Shown here one piece after another: positions 1-7,610 of a DNA stretch of 38,643 nucleotides; the stretch's first letter is position 1; each line of letters starts with the position of its first letter. The notes under the pieces were generated by a model, which was given only the letters and a program-made list of their open reading frames with translations, made no database searches and was not told the origin of the DNA. Position numbers and translations under genes: made by a program. Origin of the DNA: an uncultured Caulobacterales bacterium (GTDB taxonomy: Bacteria > Pseudomonadota > Alphaproteobacteria > Caulobacterales > Caulobacteraceae); the NCBI GenBank assembly GCA_903900155.1, contig CAIUMD010000005.1, positions 1 through 38,643 on the forward strand. Direction: 5' to 3'.

Positions 1-10
1 AAAGAAAGAG

Positions 11-85
11 TGGCTCCGCGGGTAGGATTCGAACCTACGACCAGCCGGTTAACAGCCGGCTGCTCTACCACTGAGCTACCGCGGA
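11..85 (-). tRNA. tRNA-Asn (anticodon GTT)
   Basis: Read on the minus strand this is a complete cloverleaf. The acceptor arms TCCGCGG and CCGCGGA pair, the D-arm contains AGCTCAGTGGTAGAGC, the anticodon loop is CTGTTAA giving anticodon GTT, and the T-arm carries GGTTCGAATCC. The 3' CCA is encoded. It reads asparagine AAC/AAU codons. Confidence 0.97.
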
Positions 86-151
86 ACAGGTCGCTCTCAG
101 AAGAGGCCGCGTGATAGCCGCCCGGGTGCGCCGATGCAAGCGCCTAATTTC

Positions 152-181
152 AAAAAAACAGCCCGGCTTGCGACCGGGCTG
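152..181 (-). terminator. Rho-independent terminator downstream of the GST gene
   Basis: On the minus strand an 8-bp stem CAGCCCGG/CCGGGCTG with a 7-nt loop is followed directly by seven T. It lies between the end of the glutathione transferase gene (303) and the tRNA-Asn gene, so it should end the GST transcript. The 120 bases between the gene and the hairpin contain no convincing gene. Confidence 0.8.
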
Positions 182-302
182 TGGAAGTCAGTGATGGTGG
201 TCGCCTTCAAAGAAGACACGCCGAAAGTCGGCGATTTATGGTTAATCAAGACTTAATTCTTAACGCTCTGGCCATTTGGTCGCAGGCGCCCAGGCCCTTT
301 TT

Positions 303-1007
303 CTAAGGGCGCTTCGGAATCTCGAGACCCCGCTGCACGGCCGGACGCGCCAGGCCCTGATCCAGCCAGCGCGGCACATGCTTGAGCGAGGCCCAGTCGA
401 CCAACTCGCCCGCCTCGTAGAAGCCGTTGAGATTGCGCACCCAGCCCAGGGTGGCGATGTCGGCGATGGTGTAGTCGTCGCCCATGATCCACTGGCGGGT
501 CGCCAGGCGATCCTCCAGCACGCCCAGCAGGCGCTTGGCCTCGGCGACGTAGCGGTCACGCGGACGCTTGTCCTCGTAGTCCCTGCCCGCGAACTTATGG
601 AAGAAGCCGACCTGGCCGAACATCGGACCGATGGCGGCCATCTGGAACATGACCCACTGCAGGGTCTCGTAGCGGGCGGCCGGATCGGTCGGCAGGAACT
701 TGCCGGTCTTCTCGGCCAGATAGACCAGGATCGCGCCGCTCTCGAACAGGCCCAGCGGTTTGCCGCCCGGACCATTGGGATCGATGATCGCCGGGATCTT
801 GCCGTTCGGGTTCAGCGACAGGAATTCCGGGCCCCAGGTCTCGTTGGCGCCGATGTTGATCGTGTGCGGCTCGTAGGCCAGGCCGGTCTCTTCCAGCATG
901 ATCGACACCTTCACCCCGTTGGGCGTCGGCAGCGAATAGAGCTGGATCTGGTCGGGATGCTGGGCCGGCCAGCGCTTGGTGATGGGGAAGGCGGACAGGT
1001 CCGACAT
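303..1007 (-). CDS. Glutathione S-transferase family protein (YfcG/Ure2p-like)
   Basis: The predicted 234-residue cytosolic protein has an N-terminal thioredoxin-fold domain (about residues 15-105) followed by an all-helical GST C-terminal domain. Family signatures include YSLPTPNGVKVSIMLEE near the N-terminus, LNPNGKIPAI with the cis-proline, and the glutathione-binding ESGAILVYLA. The segment DDYTIADIATLGWV is the usual C-terminal N-capping motif. These features match the nu-class/YfcG-YghU group, whose members act as glutathione-dependent disulfide reductases or peroxidases. The substrate here is unknown. The start at MSDLSAFPIT was chosen because a GAGG sits about 9 nt upstream and the longer reading frame adds only low-complexity arginine-rich sequence. 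It appears monocistronic and ends at the terminator near 152-181. Confidence 0.9.
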   Translation of the reverse strand: MSDLSAFPITKRWPAQHPDQIQLYSLPTPNGVKVSIMLEETGLAYEPHTINIGANETWGPEFLSLNPNGKIPAIIDPNGPGGKPLGLFESGAILVYLAEKTGKFLPTDPAARYETLQWVMFQMAAIGPMFGQVGFFHKFAGRDYEDKRPRDRYVAEAKRLLGVLEDRLATRQWIMGDDYTIADIATLGWVRNLNGFYEAGELVDWASLKHVPRWLDQGLARPAVQRGLEIPKRP

Positions 1008-1181
1008 GCGGGGGAACCTCTTTTGGCGCTCGCAACGACGCCGGTTACATTTGGAGAGCCGACCGCCGCTTTTCCAGAGCCAACCCAAAACGAGGACGGG
1101 ACAATTCGCGGCATTTGATCCGCCAGCGAACATCGCTATCCGGATAGCCTGATATAAGGCTCGGGGGGGCCAAGCTACATC

Positions 1182-1574
1182 ATGACGACCGCCGACGACC
1201 ACTGGCCCGCCACGCTGGAACGGGTGACCGGCGTGCTGGACTTCGAAGCCGCGCCCCTCGCCGGCGGGAAATTCGAAGTCAGGGCCAAGATCCGCGGCGA
1301 CATCAGCCAGCTGCCGGCCCTGGTGGGCCTGGCCGCCCGGGCGGCGGTCCAGCTGGACAAGCGCGTGGCGGCCGCCGACACCGAAGCGCCCGTCGACCGC
1401 AAGGCCGTCCTGGCCCGCAAGGACCTGGTCCGCGCCATCGCCGACGACGTCAGCGCGATGTTCGTCACCGGCTATGCTGCGGCCTACCGACTGGAACTGG
1501 CCCGCATCCTGTGGGCGGGCATCGCCGACGCCCCGCGCCGGCGACTGGAAGAGCTGGCTCGCCCTCGCCCTTAA
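1182..1574 (+). CDS. Conserved-looking hypothetical protein, 130 aa
   Basis: A 130-residue, mostly helical, soluble protein with no signal peptide or membrane segment. A G-rich tract about 15 nt upstream can serve as ribosome binding site, and codon use fits the neighbouring genes. An N-terminal strand-rich stretch (about 14-45) is followed by long alanine-rich helices. No family is recognised and no function is claimed. It stands alone, divergent from the GST gene and convergent with glyoxalase I, whose stop lies 5 nt beyond this stop. The 170-bp gap to the GST gene presumably holds both promoters. Confidence 0.7.
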   Translation: MTTADDHWPATLERVTGVLDFEAAPLAGGKFEVRAKIRGDISQLPALVGLAARAAVQLDKRVAAADTEAPVDRKAVLARKDLVRAIADDVSAMFVTGYAAAYRLELARILWAGIADAPRRRLEELARPRP

Positions 1575-1578
1575 CCCG

Positions 1579-2016
1579 TCACCAGGCGCCGATGTTGGGC
1601 ATCGAAACCCACGGCTCGGCCGGCGGCAGATGGCCCTCCTGCAGCAGCTCGATCGAGATGCCGTCGGGCGAGCGGACGAAGGCCATGTGGCCGTCGCGCG
1701 GCGGACGGTTGATCGTCACGCCCATGTCCATCAGGCGCTGGCAGGCGGCGTAGATGTCGTCGACGCGATAGGCCAGATGGCCGAAGTTGCGCGCGCCGCC
1801 GTAGTCCTCGTCATCCCAGTTGTAGGTCAGCTCGATCATCGGGCCGTCGCGGTCCTCGGCCAGTTCGACGTCGCCGGGCGCGGCCAGGAAGACCAGGGTG
1901 AAACGCCCCTTCTCGCTGTCCTTGCGGCGCATTTCACGAAGGCCCAGGCCCTCGCAGAAGAACCGTAGCGAGGCGTCCAGATCGCGGACGCGGACCATGC
2001 TGTGCTGATAGCGCAA
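1579..2016 (-). CDS. gloA: Lactoylglutathione lyase (glyoxalase I)
   Basis: A 145-residue protein of the vicinal-oxygen-chelate fold. Glyoxalase I isomerises the methylglyoxal-glutathione hemithioacetal to S-lactoylglutathione in the cytosol. All four metal ligands expected from the E. coli enzyme can be placed: His5 in the N-terminal strand, Glu in MIELTYNW, His in GHLAYRVDD and Glu in GISIELLQ. The length is close to E. coli GloA (135 aa), slightly extended. The start was set at TTG (2014-2016) because a good GGGAG site lies 6 nt upstream and only this start keeps His5; the first ATG at 1998 would delete the ligand. It lies 60 bp downstream of the ABC exporter on the same strand and could share its transcript. 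Confidence 0.95.
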   Translation of the reverse strand: MRYQHSMVRVRDLDASLRFFCEGLGLREMRRKDSEKGRFTLVFLAAPGDVELAEDRDGPMIELTYNWDDEDYGGARNFGHLAYRVDDIYAACQRLMDMGVTINRPPRDGHMAFVRSPDGISIELLQEGHLPPAEPWVSMPNIGAW

Positions 2017-2077
2017 GACGAAACTCCCTCTAACCTTCGAGCCGGATATAGACCCGCGGCAGAGGGTGCGAAATCCA

Positions 2078-3943
2078 CTAAACGGCCGGCTCGCGCTCGC
2101 GGGTCTGGCGACGCCACAGGGCGGCATATTCGCCGCCGGCGTCCAGCAGGGTCTCGTGGCGGCCGCGCTCGACCACCTTGCCCCGGCGCAGGACGACAAT
2201 CTCGTCGGCGTCGGCGATGGTCGACAGGCGGTGGGCCACGACCAGGGTCGTGCGCCCTGCCCTCGCCTTGCGCAAGGTCGCCTGGATCGCCGCCTCGGTG
2301 CGGCTGTCCAAAGCGCTGGTCGCCTCGTCCAGGATCAGCACGCGCGGCTCGGCCAAGAGGGCTCGGGCGATGCCGACCCGTTGACGCTCGCCGCCGGAGA
2401 GCTTGAGGCCCCGCTCGCCGACCCTGGTGGCCATGCCCTCGGGCAGGTTGCGGATGAAGTCGCCCAGCTCGGCCGCTTCGGCCGCCGCCCAGACCTCGGC
2501 CTCGGAGGCCTCGGGACGGGCGAAGGCGATGTTGGCCGCCAAAGTGTCGTTGAACAAAGCCACATCCTGCGGGACCAGGGCCACGGCCCGGCGCAGCGAG
2601 GCCTGTTTCAGGTCGCGCAGGTCGTGACCGTCCAGCGTCACGCGGCCCGCCTGCGGATCGATCATCCGCAGGGCCAGGCGCACCAGCGTCGTCTTGCCCG
2701 CGCCTGATGGGCCGACGATGGCCACTGTCGTCCCCGGCGCGACGGTCAGGAAGACGTCAGACAGGCCTTCCGAGCGCGCGCCGTGGCGGAACGAGACCTG
2801 CTCGAACGTGATCGCGCCGCCACGCTGGTCGGCGCAGGGCGGCAGGTCGCGGGCGTCCGAGGCGTCGGCGACGTCGGCGGTCTGGCGGCGCAGCTCCAGC
2901 ATCGCCTCCATGTCGATCAGCGACTGGCGGATCTCGCGATAGGCAAAGCCCAGGATGTTCAGAGGAGCATACAGGTTGATCAGGATCAGCACGGCGGCCG
3001 TGACGTCGCCTGGCCCGATCTTGCCCGCCGCCGCCTCGGCGCCCGCCAGCACGGCCATGGCCCCCAGACCCAGGCTCATCACCGCCGACTGGATCAGGTT
3101 CAACAGGTTCAGTGAGTTGGTGGCCTTGATCTGGGCCTCGCCATAGGCGTCCAGCGCCCGCTCGTAGCCGCCGACCGCCCGGCCCTCGCCGCCGAACGAC
3201 TTGACCGTCTCGTAGTTCAACAAGGCGTCCACCGCCCGGCCCGCGGCTTCCGCATCGGCCTCGTTGAGGGCGCGGCGGTGGCCGATCCGCCAGTCGGAGA
3301 TGGCGAAGGTCAGGTAGCCGTAGACGCCGACGGTCGCCAGGGCCACGGCCGCGAACCGCCAGTCATAGGCCTTGGCCAGCACGATGGCGGCCAGGACCAG
3401 CTCGACGCCGGTGGGGGCCAGGTTGAAAACGAGACTTCGCAGCAGGAAGTCCATCGACCGCGCCCCGCGGTCGATGATCCGCGACAGGGCGCCGGTGCGC
3501 TTGGACTGGTGGAAGTCGATCGACAGCGACAGGGCGTGCGAGAAGGTCTCGACCGCCGCCCGTGTCTGGGCCGCCTGGGCCACGGGCGTAAAGAGGGTGT
3601 CGCGCGCCTGGGGCGCGACGGCGGAGACGAAGCGGATCAGCGCCCAGCCGATCGCCAGCCCTGCGAAGGCCCAGGTGACGGCGACCACGGCGCTCTGCCC
3701 GACCGACAGCTGGTTGACCGCCTTGCCCAGCATCAGCGGCGCGACGACGCCCAGGACCTTGCCAAGCAGCGTCAGGACCAGGGCCACCGTCACCCGCCAG
3801 CGCAGGCCCGGGGCCTTGGAGCGCTGGACCAACTGGAACAGATCGCCCATGGCCCGCCAGAAGCGGACCGGCTGGTCGGCGCCGGCGATCGCGCCCGGCG
3901 TCGCCGCGCGACCGGCCGAGGGCGGACCACCCATGCCTCTCAT
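2078..3943 (-). CDS. ABC transporter, Atm1/HMT1-type heavy-metal or glutathione-conjugate exporter
   Basis: A 621-residue half-transporter with an N-terminal six-helix membrane domain (about 45-340) fused to a C-terminal ATPase. The nucleotide-binding domain shows Walker A GPSGAGKTT (about 405-413), signature LSGGERQR (about 512), Walker B RVLILDEATSALD (about 530-541) and the H-loop in VAHRLST. The membrane domain, including VALVLTLLGKVLGVVAPLML, resembles the bacterial Atm1 group, which exports glutathione-bound metals or persulfides from the inner membrane. It would act as a homodimer. The ATG overlaps the stop of the upstream lipoprotein gene in an ATGA, so the two are translationally coupled. 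The glutathione-linked genes nearby (GST, gloA) fit a detoxification theme, but that link is inference. Confidence 0.9.
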   Translation of the reverse strand: MRGMGGPPSAGRAATPGAIAGADQPVRFWRAMGDLFQLVQRSKAPGLRWRVTVALVLTLLGKVLGVVAPLMLGKAVNQLSVGQSAVVAVTWAFAGLAIGWALIRFVSAVAPQARDTLFTPVAQAAQTRAAVETFSHALSLSIDFHQSKRTGALSRIIDRGARSMDFLLRSLVFNLAPTGVELVLAAIVLAKAYDWRFAAVALATVGVYGYLTFAISDWRIGHRRALNEADAEAAGRAVDALLNYETVKSFGGEGRAVGGYERALDAYGEAQIKATNSLNLLNLIQSAVMSLGLGAMAVLAGAEAAAGKIGPGDVTAAVLILINLYAPLNILGFAYREIRQSLIDMEAMLELRRQTADVADASDARDLPPCADQRGGAITFEQVSFRHGARSEGLSDVFLTVAPGTTVAIVGPSGAGKTTLVRLALRMIDPQAGRVTLDGHDLRDLKQASLRRAVALVPQDVALFNDTLAANIAFARPEASEAEVWAAAEAAELGDFIRNLPEGMATRVGERGLKLSGGERQRVGIARALLAEPRVLILDEATSALDSRTEAAIQATLRKARAGRTTLVVAHRLSTIADADEIVVLRRGKVVERGRHETLLDAGGEYAALWRRQTREREPAV

Positions 3944-4743
3944 CGTGCGTCGCCGATCAGGTAGGTCGACTGGACCCCGCCGCCAGGCGTCATCCAGTCG
4001 ACCCGCCAGCCGTTGGCGGCGCGCTCGGCCCGGACGGGGCCGTAGGTCAGCGGCGCGGCTGGCGAGGTGGCGATCGAGGCGGCATTCTCACCGCCCTCGC
4101 CCGCGACCTGGATGTCATGGACGCCCGAAGACAGCAGCCCCCTCAGCGAGATGAAGAAGCGGCCATTGTCGTCCGCCCGGGCGCCGCCCTGGGTGATGCG
4201 GTCGACCCGGACATTCAGGCCCGCCCCCGGCGCGGCCACGCCCGAGACGACGGCGCCGCCGCCCCGGTCGACATCGACGGTCAGGATACGCGGCGAGGAG
4301 GATTCGGCCGCCAGACGCACCGCGCCCGTCCCGGCGCGCAGCAGAGCGACCTCGCCGCCGTCGGCGACCATGACGTAACCCTCGGCCTGGACCGTGCGGC
4401 CCTCATGGGTGGTCGACAGGCCAAACAGGCGCACGCCCGGCGCGTTCGGCACCGTGGCGGTCCACTGGCCGACGGCGTCGACCCGGCCCATCACCACCTC
4501 GCCGGTCGGCGAACCCAGACGAAGATCCGAATCCGGCGCGCCACGGCCCGACAGCGAGGTTCCGTTCGCCGCCTTGCGCGCGGCCTCCACGACGGGCGGC
4601 GCCATGTAACCCGCTTCGGCGCTGTCGGGCTTGTCGACCTTGGCCGGCGCGATCGGTTCGCTGGGTCCGCAGGCGGCGAGAGCAGCGACAAGGCCCATGG
4701 CGAGGATCGGCGACTTGAAAGCCTGGAAACGAATCCTGATCAT
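3940..4743 (-). CDS. Putative lipoprotein with Ig-like/beta-sandwich repeats
   Basis: A 267-residue protein with a lipoprotein signal: a basic start (MIRIRFQAFK), a hydrophobic stretch and lipobox LAAC with the lipidated Cys at about residue 25. The mature part is rich in beta-strands and turns, with at least two segments (about 60-130 and 150-220) that resemble repeated Ig-like or carboxypeptidase-regulatory-like domains, such as GRVDAVGQWTATVPNAPG and GGARADDNGRFFISLRG. It probably sits in the envelope facing the periplasm. It is the first gene of a two-gene unit, its TGA overlapping the ATG of the ABC exporter, so an accessory role to that exporter is plausible but unproven. Confidence 0.82.
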   Translation of the reverse strand: MIRIRFQAFKSPILAMGLVAALAACGPSEPIAPAKVDKPDSAEAGYMAPPVVEAARKAANGTSLSGRGAPDSDLRLGSPTGEVVMGRVDAVGQWTATVPNAPGVRLFGLSTTHEGRTVQAEGYVMVADGGEVALLRAGTGAVRLAAESSSPRILTVDVDRGGGAVVSGVAAPGAGLNVRVDRITQGGARADDNGRFFISLRGLLSSGVHDIQVAGEGGENAASIATSPAAPLTYGPVRAERAANGWRVDWMTPGGGVQSTYLIGDAR

Positions 4744-4762
4744 GCGGCCTCAGTTAGGAACG

Positions 4763-4788
4763 GGCGCGCGAAACCGCGCGCCTTTTTT
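4763..4788 (+). terminator. Intrinsic-terminator-like hairpin in the LOG gene leader
   Basis: The stem GGCGCGCG (4763-4770) pairs with CGCGCGCC (4775-4782) around AAAC and is followed by six T. It points along the plus strand and ends 15 nt before the LOG start codon. No plus-strand gene lies upstream, so it is either a leader attenuator or a block to antisense or read-through transcription. Confidence 0.65.
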
Positions 4789-4803
4789 GTGGAGTGGACG
4801 ACG

Positions 4804-5412
4804 ATGCCTGACGAGTCTAGCCGCCTGGGATCGGTCTGCGTCTATTGCGGCTCGTCCAATGACGCCAACCCCAGCTACATCAGCGACGCCTTCGCGATCG
4901 GCCAGAGCTTCGCCCGGGCGGGGCTGAAGCTGATCTATGGCGGCGGCGGCGTGGGTCTGATGGGCGCCACGGCGCGAGGCGCACATCAGGCCGGGGGCGC
5001 GGTGCTGGGCATCATCCCGACCTTCCTGCGCGGCCGCGAGCAGCCGTTCGACGATGTCGAGACCGTCATCGTCGACAACATGCACGAGCGGAAGATGATG
5101 ATGTACGAGCGCTCGGACGCCTTCGTCGTGCTGCCCGGTGGGATCGGCACCCTGGAAGAAATCGTCGAATTGCTATCTTGGCGCCGTTTAGATCTTCACC
5201 AGAAGCCGATAGTGTTCCATAACCCCGGCGGCTTCTGGGAGCCCTTCTTCGCGCTGATTCACCACACGATCGCGCAAGGCCTCACCCCGCCCAGCCTGGC
5301 CAACGCCTGGCGCGCGGTCGAGAAGGCCGAAGACGTCACCCCGGCCCTGCTGGCCTGGGACGAAGAAATCTACCAATCGGGCGCGCCGGCCACGCTTCGG
5401 CGATTGACTTAG
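4804..5412 (+). CDS. LOG family protein (TIGR00730; cytokinin riboside 5'-monophosphate phosphoribohydrolase-like)
   Basis: A 202-residue Rossmann-like protein. The LOG-family motif PGGIGTLEE is present near residue 115, together with the nucleotide-binding loop YGGGGVGLMGA (about 44-54) and the N-terminal VCVYCGSS. Characterised members hydrolyse the N-glycosidic bond of nucleoside 5'-monophosphates (AMP or N6-modified AMP), releasing ribose 5-phosphate and a base. In bacteria this serves nucleotide salvage or cytokinin release. The ATG at 4804 has a GGAG 11 nt upstream; the open frame extends further upstream but only as antisense to the lipoprotein gene. It is divergent from that lipoprotein, with 60 bp between starts, and is followed by a secreted-protein gene on the same strand 102 bp away. 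Confidence 0.92.
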   Translation: MPDESSRLGSVCVYCGSSNDANPSYISDAFAIGQSFARAGLKLIYGGGGVGLMGATARGAHQAGGAVLGIIPTFLRGREQPFDDVETVIVDNMHERKMMMYERSDAFVVLPGGIGTLEEIVELLSWRRLDLHQKPIVFHNPGGFWEPFFALIHHTIAQGLTPPSLANAWRAVEKAEDVTPALLAWDEEIYQSGAPATLRRLT

Positions 5413-5446
5413 TTTTCAAAAGCAACGCACTATGTCCACAAGCTCA

Positions 5447-5461
5447 CCGTTCGTCGAACGG
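5447..5461. promoter_or_regulatory. Perfect palindrome, candidate operator
   Basis: CCGTTCGTCGAACGG has 6-bp arms around GTC. It lies between the LOG gene and the secreted-protein gene, 53 bp before the start of the latter, where a regulator could bind. It is not an alphaproteobacterial LexA site, because the GTTC/GAAC units are inverted and only 3 nt apart. Confidence 0.35.
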
Positions 5462-5514
5462 CGCGAGCGTATGCGCTGGAACTCCCATCCGGCGCGGGGA
5501 TAGGAGATCTAGGA

Positions 5515-5829
5515 ATGCGTACCGCTGTTTTCGCGGGCCTGGCGGCCTGCGCCCTGTTGTTCGCCGGTTCGGCCAATGCCGTCGACACCGAAAGCGCCTC
5601 GCTGAAGCTCAAGACCGCGACCACCACCGAACAGTTCATCCACGAAGGCTCGGTCTGGCGCTGCAAGGGCGACGCCTGCAGCGCGCTCACCGTGCCATCC
5701 CTGCCGATCGGCCGCGCCTGCCGTCGCGTGGCGGGTCAGATCGGCGAGCTGACCATGTTCAGCTACCGCGGCAAGTCGCTGGACGAAGCCGGTCTCGCTG
5801 ACTGCAACACGGCCGCCAAGAAGAGCTGA
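5515..5829 (+). CDS. Small secreted protein with four cysteines
   Basis: A 104-residue protein with a clear Sec signal peptide (charged start, hydrophobic core, cleavage after SANA at about residue 22). The mature 82-residue domain contains four cysteines (in WRCKGDACS, GRACRR and ADCNTA), suggesting two disulfides in the periplasm. No named family is recognised. The start is supported by an AGGAGATCTAGGA tract just upstream. A strong rho-independent terminator follows 24 nt after the stop, so the transcript is defined on the 3' side. Confidence 0.8.
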   Translation: MRTAVFAGLAACALLFAGSANAVDTESASLKLKTATTTEQFIHEGSVWRCKGDACSALTVPSLPIGRACRRVAGQIGELTMFSYRGKSLDEAGLADCNTAAKKS

Positions 5830-5852
5830 GGCTCTCCAGGGGCTTGAAATGC

Positions 5853-5887
5853 AAAGGCCTCCGCCAAGTGATGGCGGAGGCCTTTTT
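5853..5887 (+). terminator. Strong rho-independent terminator
   Basis: A 13-bp perfect stem (5853-5865 with 5873-5885) around a 7-nt loop AAGTGAT, ending in five T. It closes the transcript of the secreted protein at 5515-5829. Its opposite-strand end has only a short T tract, so it may work weakly for the small minus-strand gene at 5912-6034 as well. Confidence 0.9.
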
Positions 5888-5911
5888 CTTGGGTGTGGGA
5901 CCCTTACGCTG

Positions 5912-6034
5912 TTACTTGCGTCCAGACTTCGCGGACGACGACTTGGCCGGTTTAGAGCTCGGCCGGCCTCCCACTAGCATGCCGCCCAGCAGGGCGAACG
6001 AGAACATGGCGTGGTTCATCTTCGATACATTCAT
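5912..6034 (-). CDS. Small protein, 40 aa, hydrophobic core with Lys/Ser-rich tail
   Basis: A 40-codon frame starting MNVSKMNHAM, followed by a short hydrophobic segment FSFALLGGMLVGG and then a basic, serine-rich tail KPAKSSSAKSGRK. A GGGAG lies 9 nt before the ATG. The hydrophobic stretch is short for a membrane span but could be a signal-like or membrane-associated segment. No family is recognised. It is convergent with the secreted protein gene across a shared terminator. It is called because of the ribosome binding site, the organised hydrophobic-then-basic composition and the lack of any competing gene. Confidence 0.5.
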   Translation of the reverse strand: MNVSKMNHAMFSFALLGGMLVGGRPSSKPAKSSSAKSGRK

Positions 6035-6334
6035 GGCGGCGTCTCCCAGACATAGCCGTTAGGACCAGGAGACGCGCGCGGCTTACAGGAGTGATCCCCT
6101 CTTAGTCGTCAGCGCGTCGACGTCTAAAATGGCCCTCAAAGCAGCGTTCGCAAGTGTATTTTATCCGTATAAGGATCATATCAGCCTGCGGATAAATCCA
6201 ATCCCCACACGTCGATTAACATCCCTATACGGACATATTTTTCATCCACCCCTTACGCACAAAGCCTTTGCGGAAAAGGGTTAACACCGCAAACGGCATT
6301 GCGGCCGATTTCTGGATCCGGCGGATCAGCGCAC
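6035..6334. other. 300-bp intergenic region, AT-rich, no gene seen
   Basis: No reading frame with a start and ribosome site is evident. The stretch about 6140-6280 is clearly more AT-rich than anything nearby and contains small inverted elements built on ATCC/GGAT (ATCCGTATAAGGAT at 6167-6180; GGATAAATCC at 6191-6200) and GTTAAC. It may hold the promoter of the small minus-strand gene, a regulator site or a small RNA; none can be proven. Confidence 0.4.
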
Positions 6335-6371
6335 AAAAAAATCGCCCGCGTCGGCATGACGCAGGCGATTT
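6335..6371 (-). terminator. Rho-independent terminator of the acyl-CoA dehydrogenase operon
   Basis: On the minus strand a long stem (14-nt arms at 6358-6371 and 6339-6352, one mismatch) closes a 5-nt loop and runs into T residues at 6335-6341. It lies 45 bp after the stop of the 6417-7556 gene. Confidence 0.88.
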
Positions 6372-6416
6372 CGTCTGGGTTCGGTCAATATTCCGTGGGC
6401 GGCGCCCCTAGAAAGC

Positions 6417-7556
6417 CTATGCCGCGGCGTCGAACGACAGCGACTCATAGCGCTTCAGGTGGTGATCGACCGAGCCGAACAGGCCCTCGATCAGGCTGGC
6501 GCGCTTGAAGTAGTGGCCGATCGACAGCTCGTCGGTCATGCCCATTCCGCCGTGGATCTGAATGGCGTTCTGGCCCACGAACTTGCAGGCGCGACCGATA
6601 CGCACCTTCATGGCCGAGACGGCCTTGGCGCGCTCGGCGGCGCTCTCCTCGACCTTGATGGTGGCCATGTAGGTCATCGACACCGACTGCTCGACCTCAA
6701 TGAACATGTCGACCATCCGGTGCTGCAGCACCTGGAAGTTGGCGATGGCCGTGCCGAACTGCTTGCGCTGCTTGGCGTAGTCCAGCGTGCCCTCGTGCAG
6801 CTTGCGCAGCACGCCCACGGCTTCCGCGCCGACGGCGGCGGTGGCCTCGTCGATGACGTGGTTGACCAGGGCCAGGCCGTCTTCCGAGATCAGGGCGTCG
6901 GCCGGGACCGAGACATTCTCGAAATAGACTTCCGAGGCGCGACCGCCGTCGACCGTCGGGTAGTCGCGGGTGACGACGCCCGGCAGGGTCTTGTCGATCA
7001 GGAACACGCCGACACCGCCGGCGTCGCGCTGGGCGCCGCCGGTGCGGGCCGTGACGATCAGGTGGCTGGCGAACGGCGCGCCAACCACCACGGCCTTGTG
7101 GCCGTTCAGGACCCAGCCCGAACCGTCCTTCTTGGCCGTCGTCTTCAGGTCCTGCCAGGTGTAGCGGGCCTGCGGCTCGGCATAGGCGAAGGCCACCGTG
7201 GTGCTCCCGCCGACGATGCCCTCGATCACCGAGGCCGCGCCGGCATAGCCCGAGTGCTTCATGAAGCCGCCGCCGATCACGACCGTGCCCAGATAGGGCT
7301 CGATGACCAGCGCCTTACCGAACTCCTCCATGATGATCATGTTATCGATCGGACCGCCGCCCAGGCCGCCCAGCTCTTCGCTGAACGACGCGCCCAGGAT
7401 GCCCAGCTCTTCGGCGAAGGCCTTCCAGTAGTCGGCGCGCCAGCCGGCGTCCGAACTGACGATCTTGCGGCGGGTCTCGAAGTCGTACTTGTCAGCCAAG
7501 AAGCTCGCGACCGTGTCGCGGACCATCGACTGCTCTTCGGTGAAGTTGAAATCCAT
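6417..7556 (-). CDS. Acyl-CoA dehydrogenase, PimD-like small subunit
   Basis: A 379-residue flavoprotein of the acyl-CoA dehydrogenase family, with an N-terminal helical domain (MDFNFTEEQ...), a middle beta-barrel (about 120-230) and a C-terminal four-helix domain containing QIHGGMGMTDE. It resembles the smaller partner of heteromeric dehydrogenases such as pimeloyl-CoA dehydrogenase. The C-terminal segment where MCAD-type enzymes place their catalytic glutamate reads LIEGLFGSVDHH, so it is not a standard YEGT site. It follows the larger dehydrogenase (7742-8956) on the same strand, separated only by a palindromic repeat element. The most likely product is one subunit of an alpha2beta2 enzyme introducing the 2,3-double bond into an acyl- or dicarboxyl-CoA. 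The natural substrate is not deducible. Confidence 0.9.
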   Translation of the reverse strand: MDFNFTEEQSMVRDTVASFLADKYDFETRRKIVSSDAGWRADYWKAFAEELGILGASFSEELGGLGGGPIDNMIIMEEFGKALVIEPYLGTVVIGGGFMKHSGYAGAASVIEGIVGGSTTVAFAYAEPQARYTWQDLKTTAKKDGSGWVLNGHKAVVVGAPFASHLIVTARTGGAQRDAGGVGVFLIDKTLPGVVTRDYPTVDGGRASEVYFENVSVPADALISEDGLALVNHVIDEATAAVGAEAVGVLRKLHEGTLDYAKQRKQFGTAIANFQVLQHRMVDMFIEVEQSVSMTYMATIKVEESAAERAKAVSAMKVRIGRACKFVGQNAIQIHGGMGMTDELSIGHYFKRASLIEGLFGSVDHHLKRYESLSFDAAA

Positions 7557-7610
7557 GAGGGACGTTTCCTCTTATGGTTCCCCGTCAGGGGTTTGATTGT
7601 TGTTCCCGAA

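Noticed and set aside
185..240. Minus-strand end reading ADFRRVFFEGDHHH before a stop, resembling a protein tail
   Set aside because: An in-frame stop lies directly before it and there is no start codon, so it cannot be a gene.
276..1118. Long plus-strand open frame opposite the GST gene
   Set aside because: Antisense shadow in GC-rich DNA: no family signal and no start context, while the opposite strand encodes a clear GST.
4117..4803. Upstream extension of the LOG frame
   Set aside because: It runs antisense through the lipoprotein gene and is arginine-rich; LOG proteins begin near the VCVYCGSS motif.
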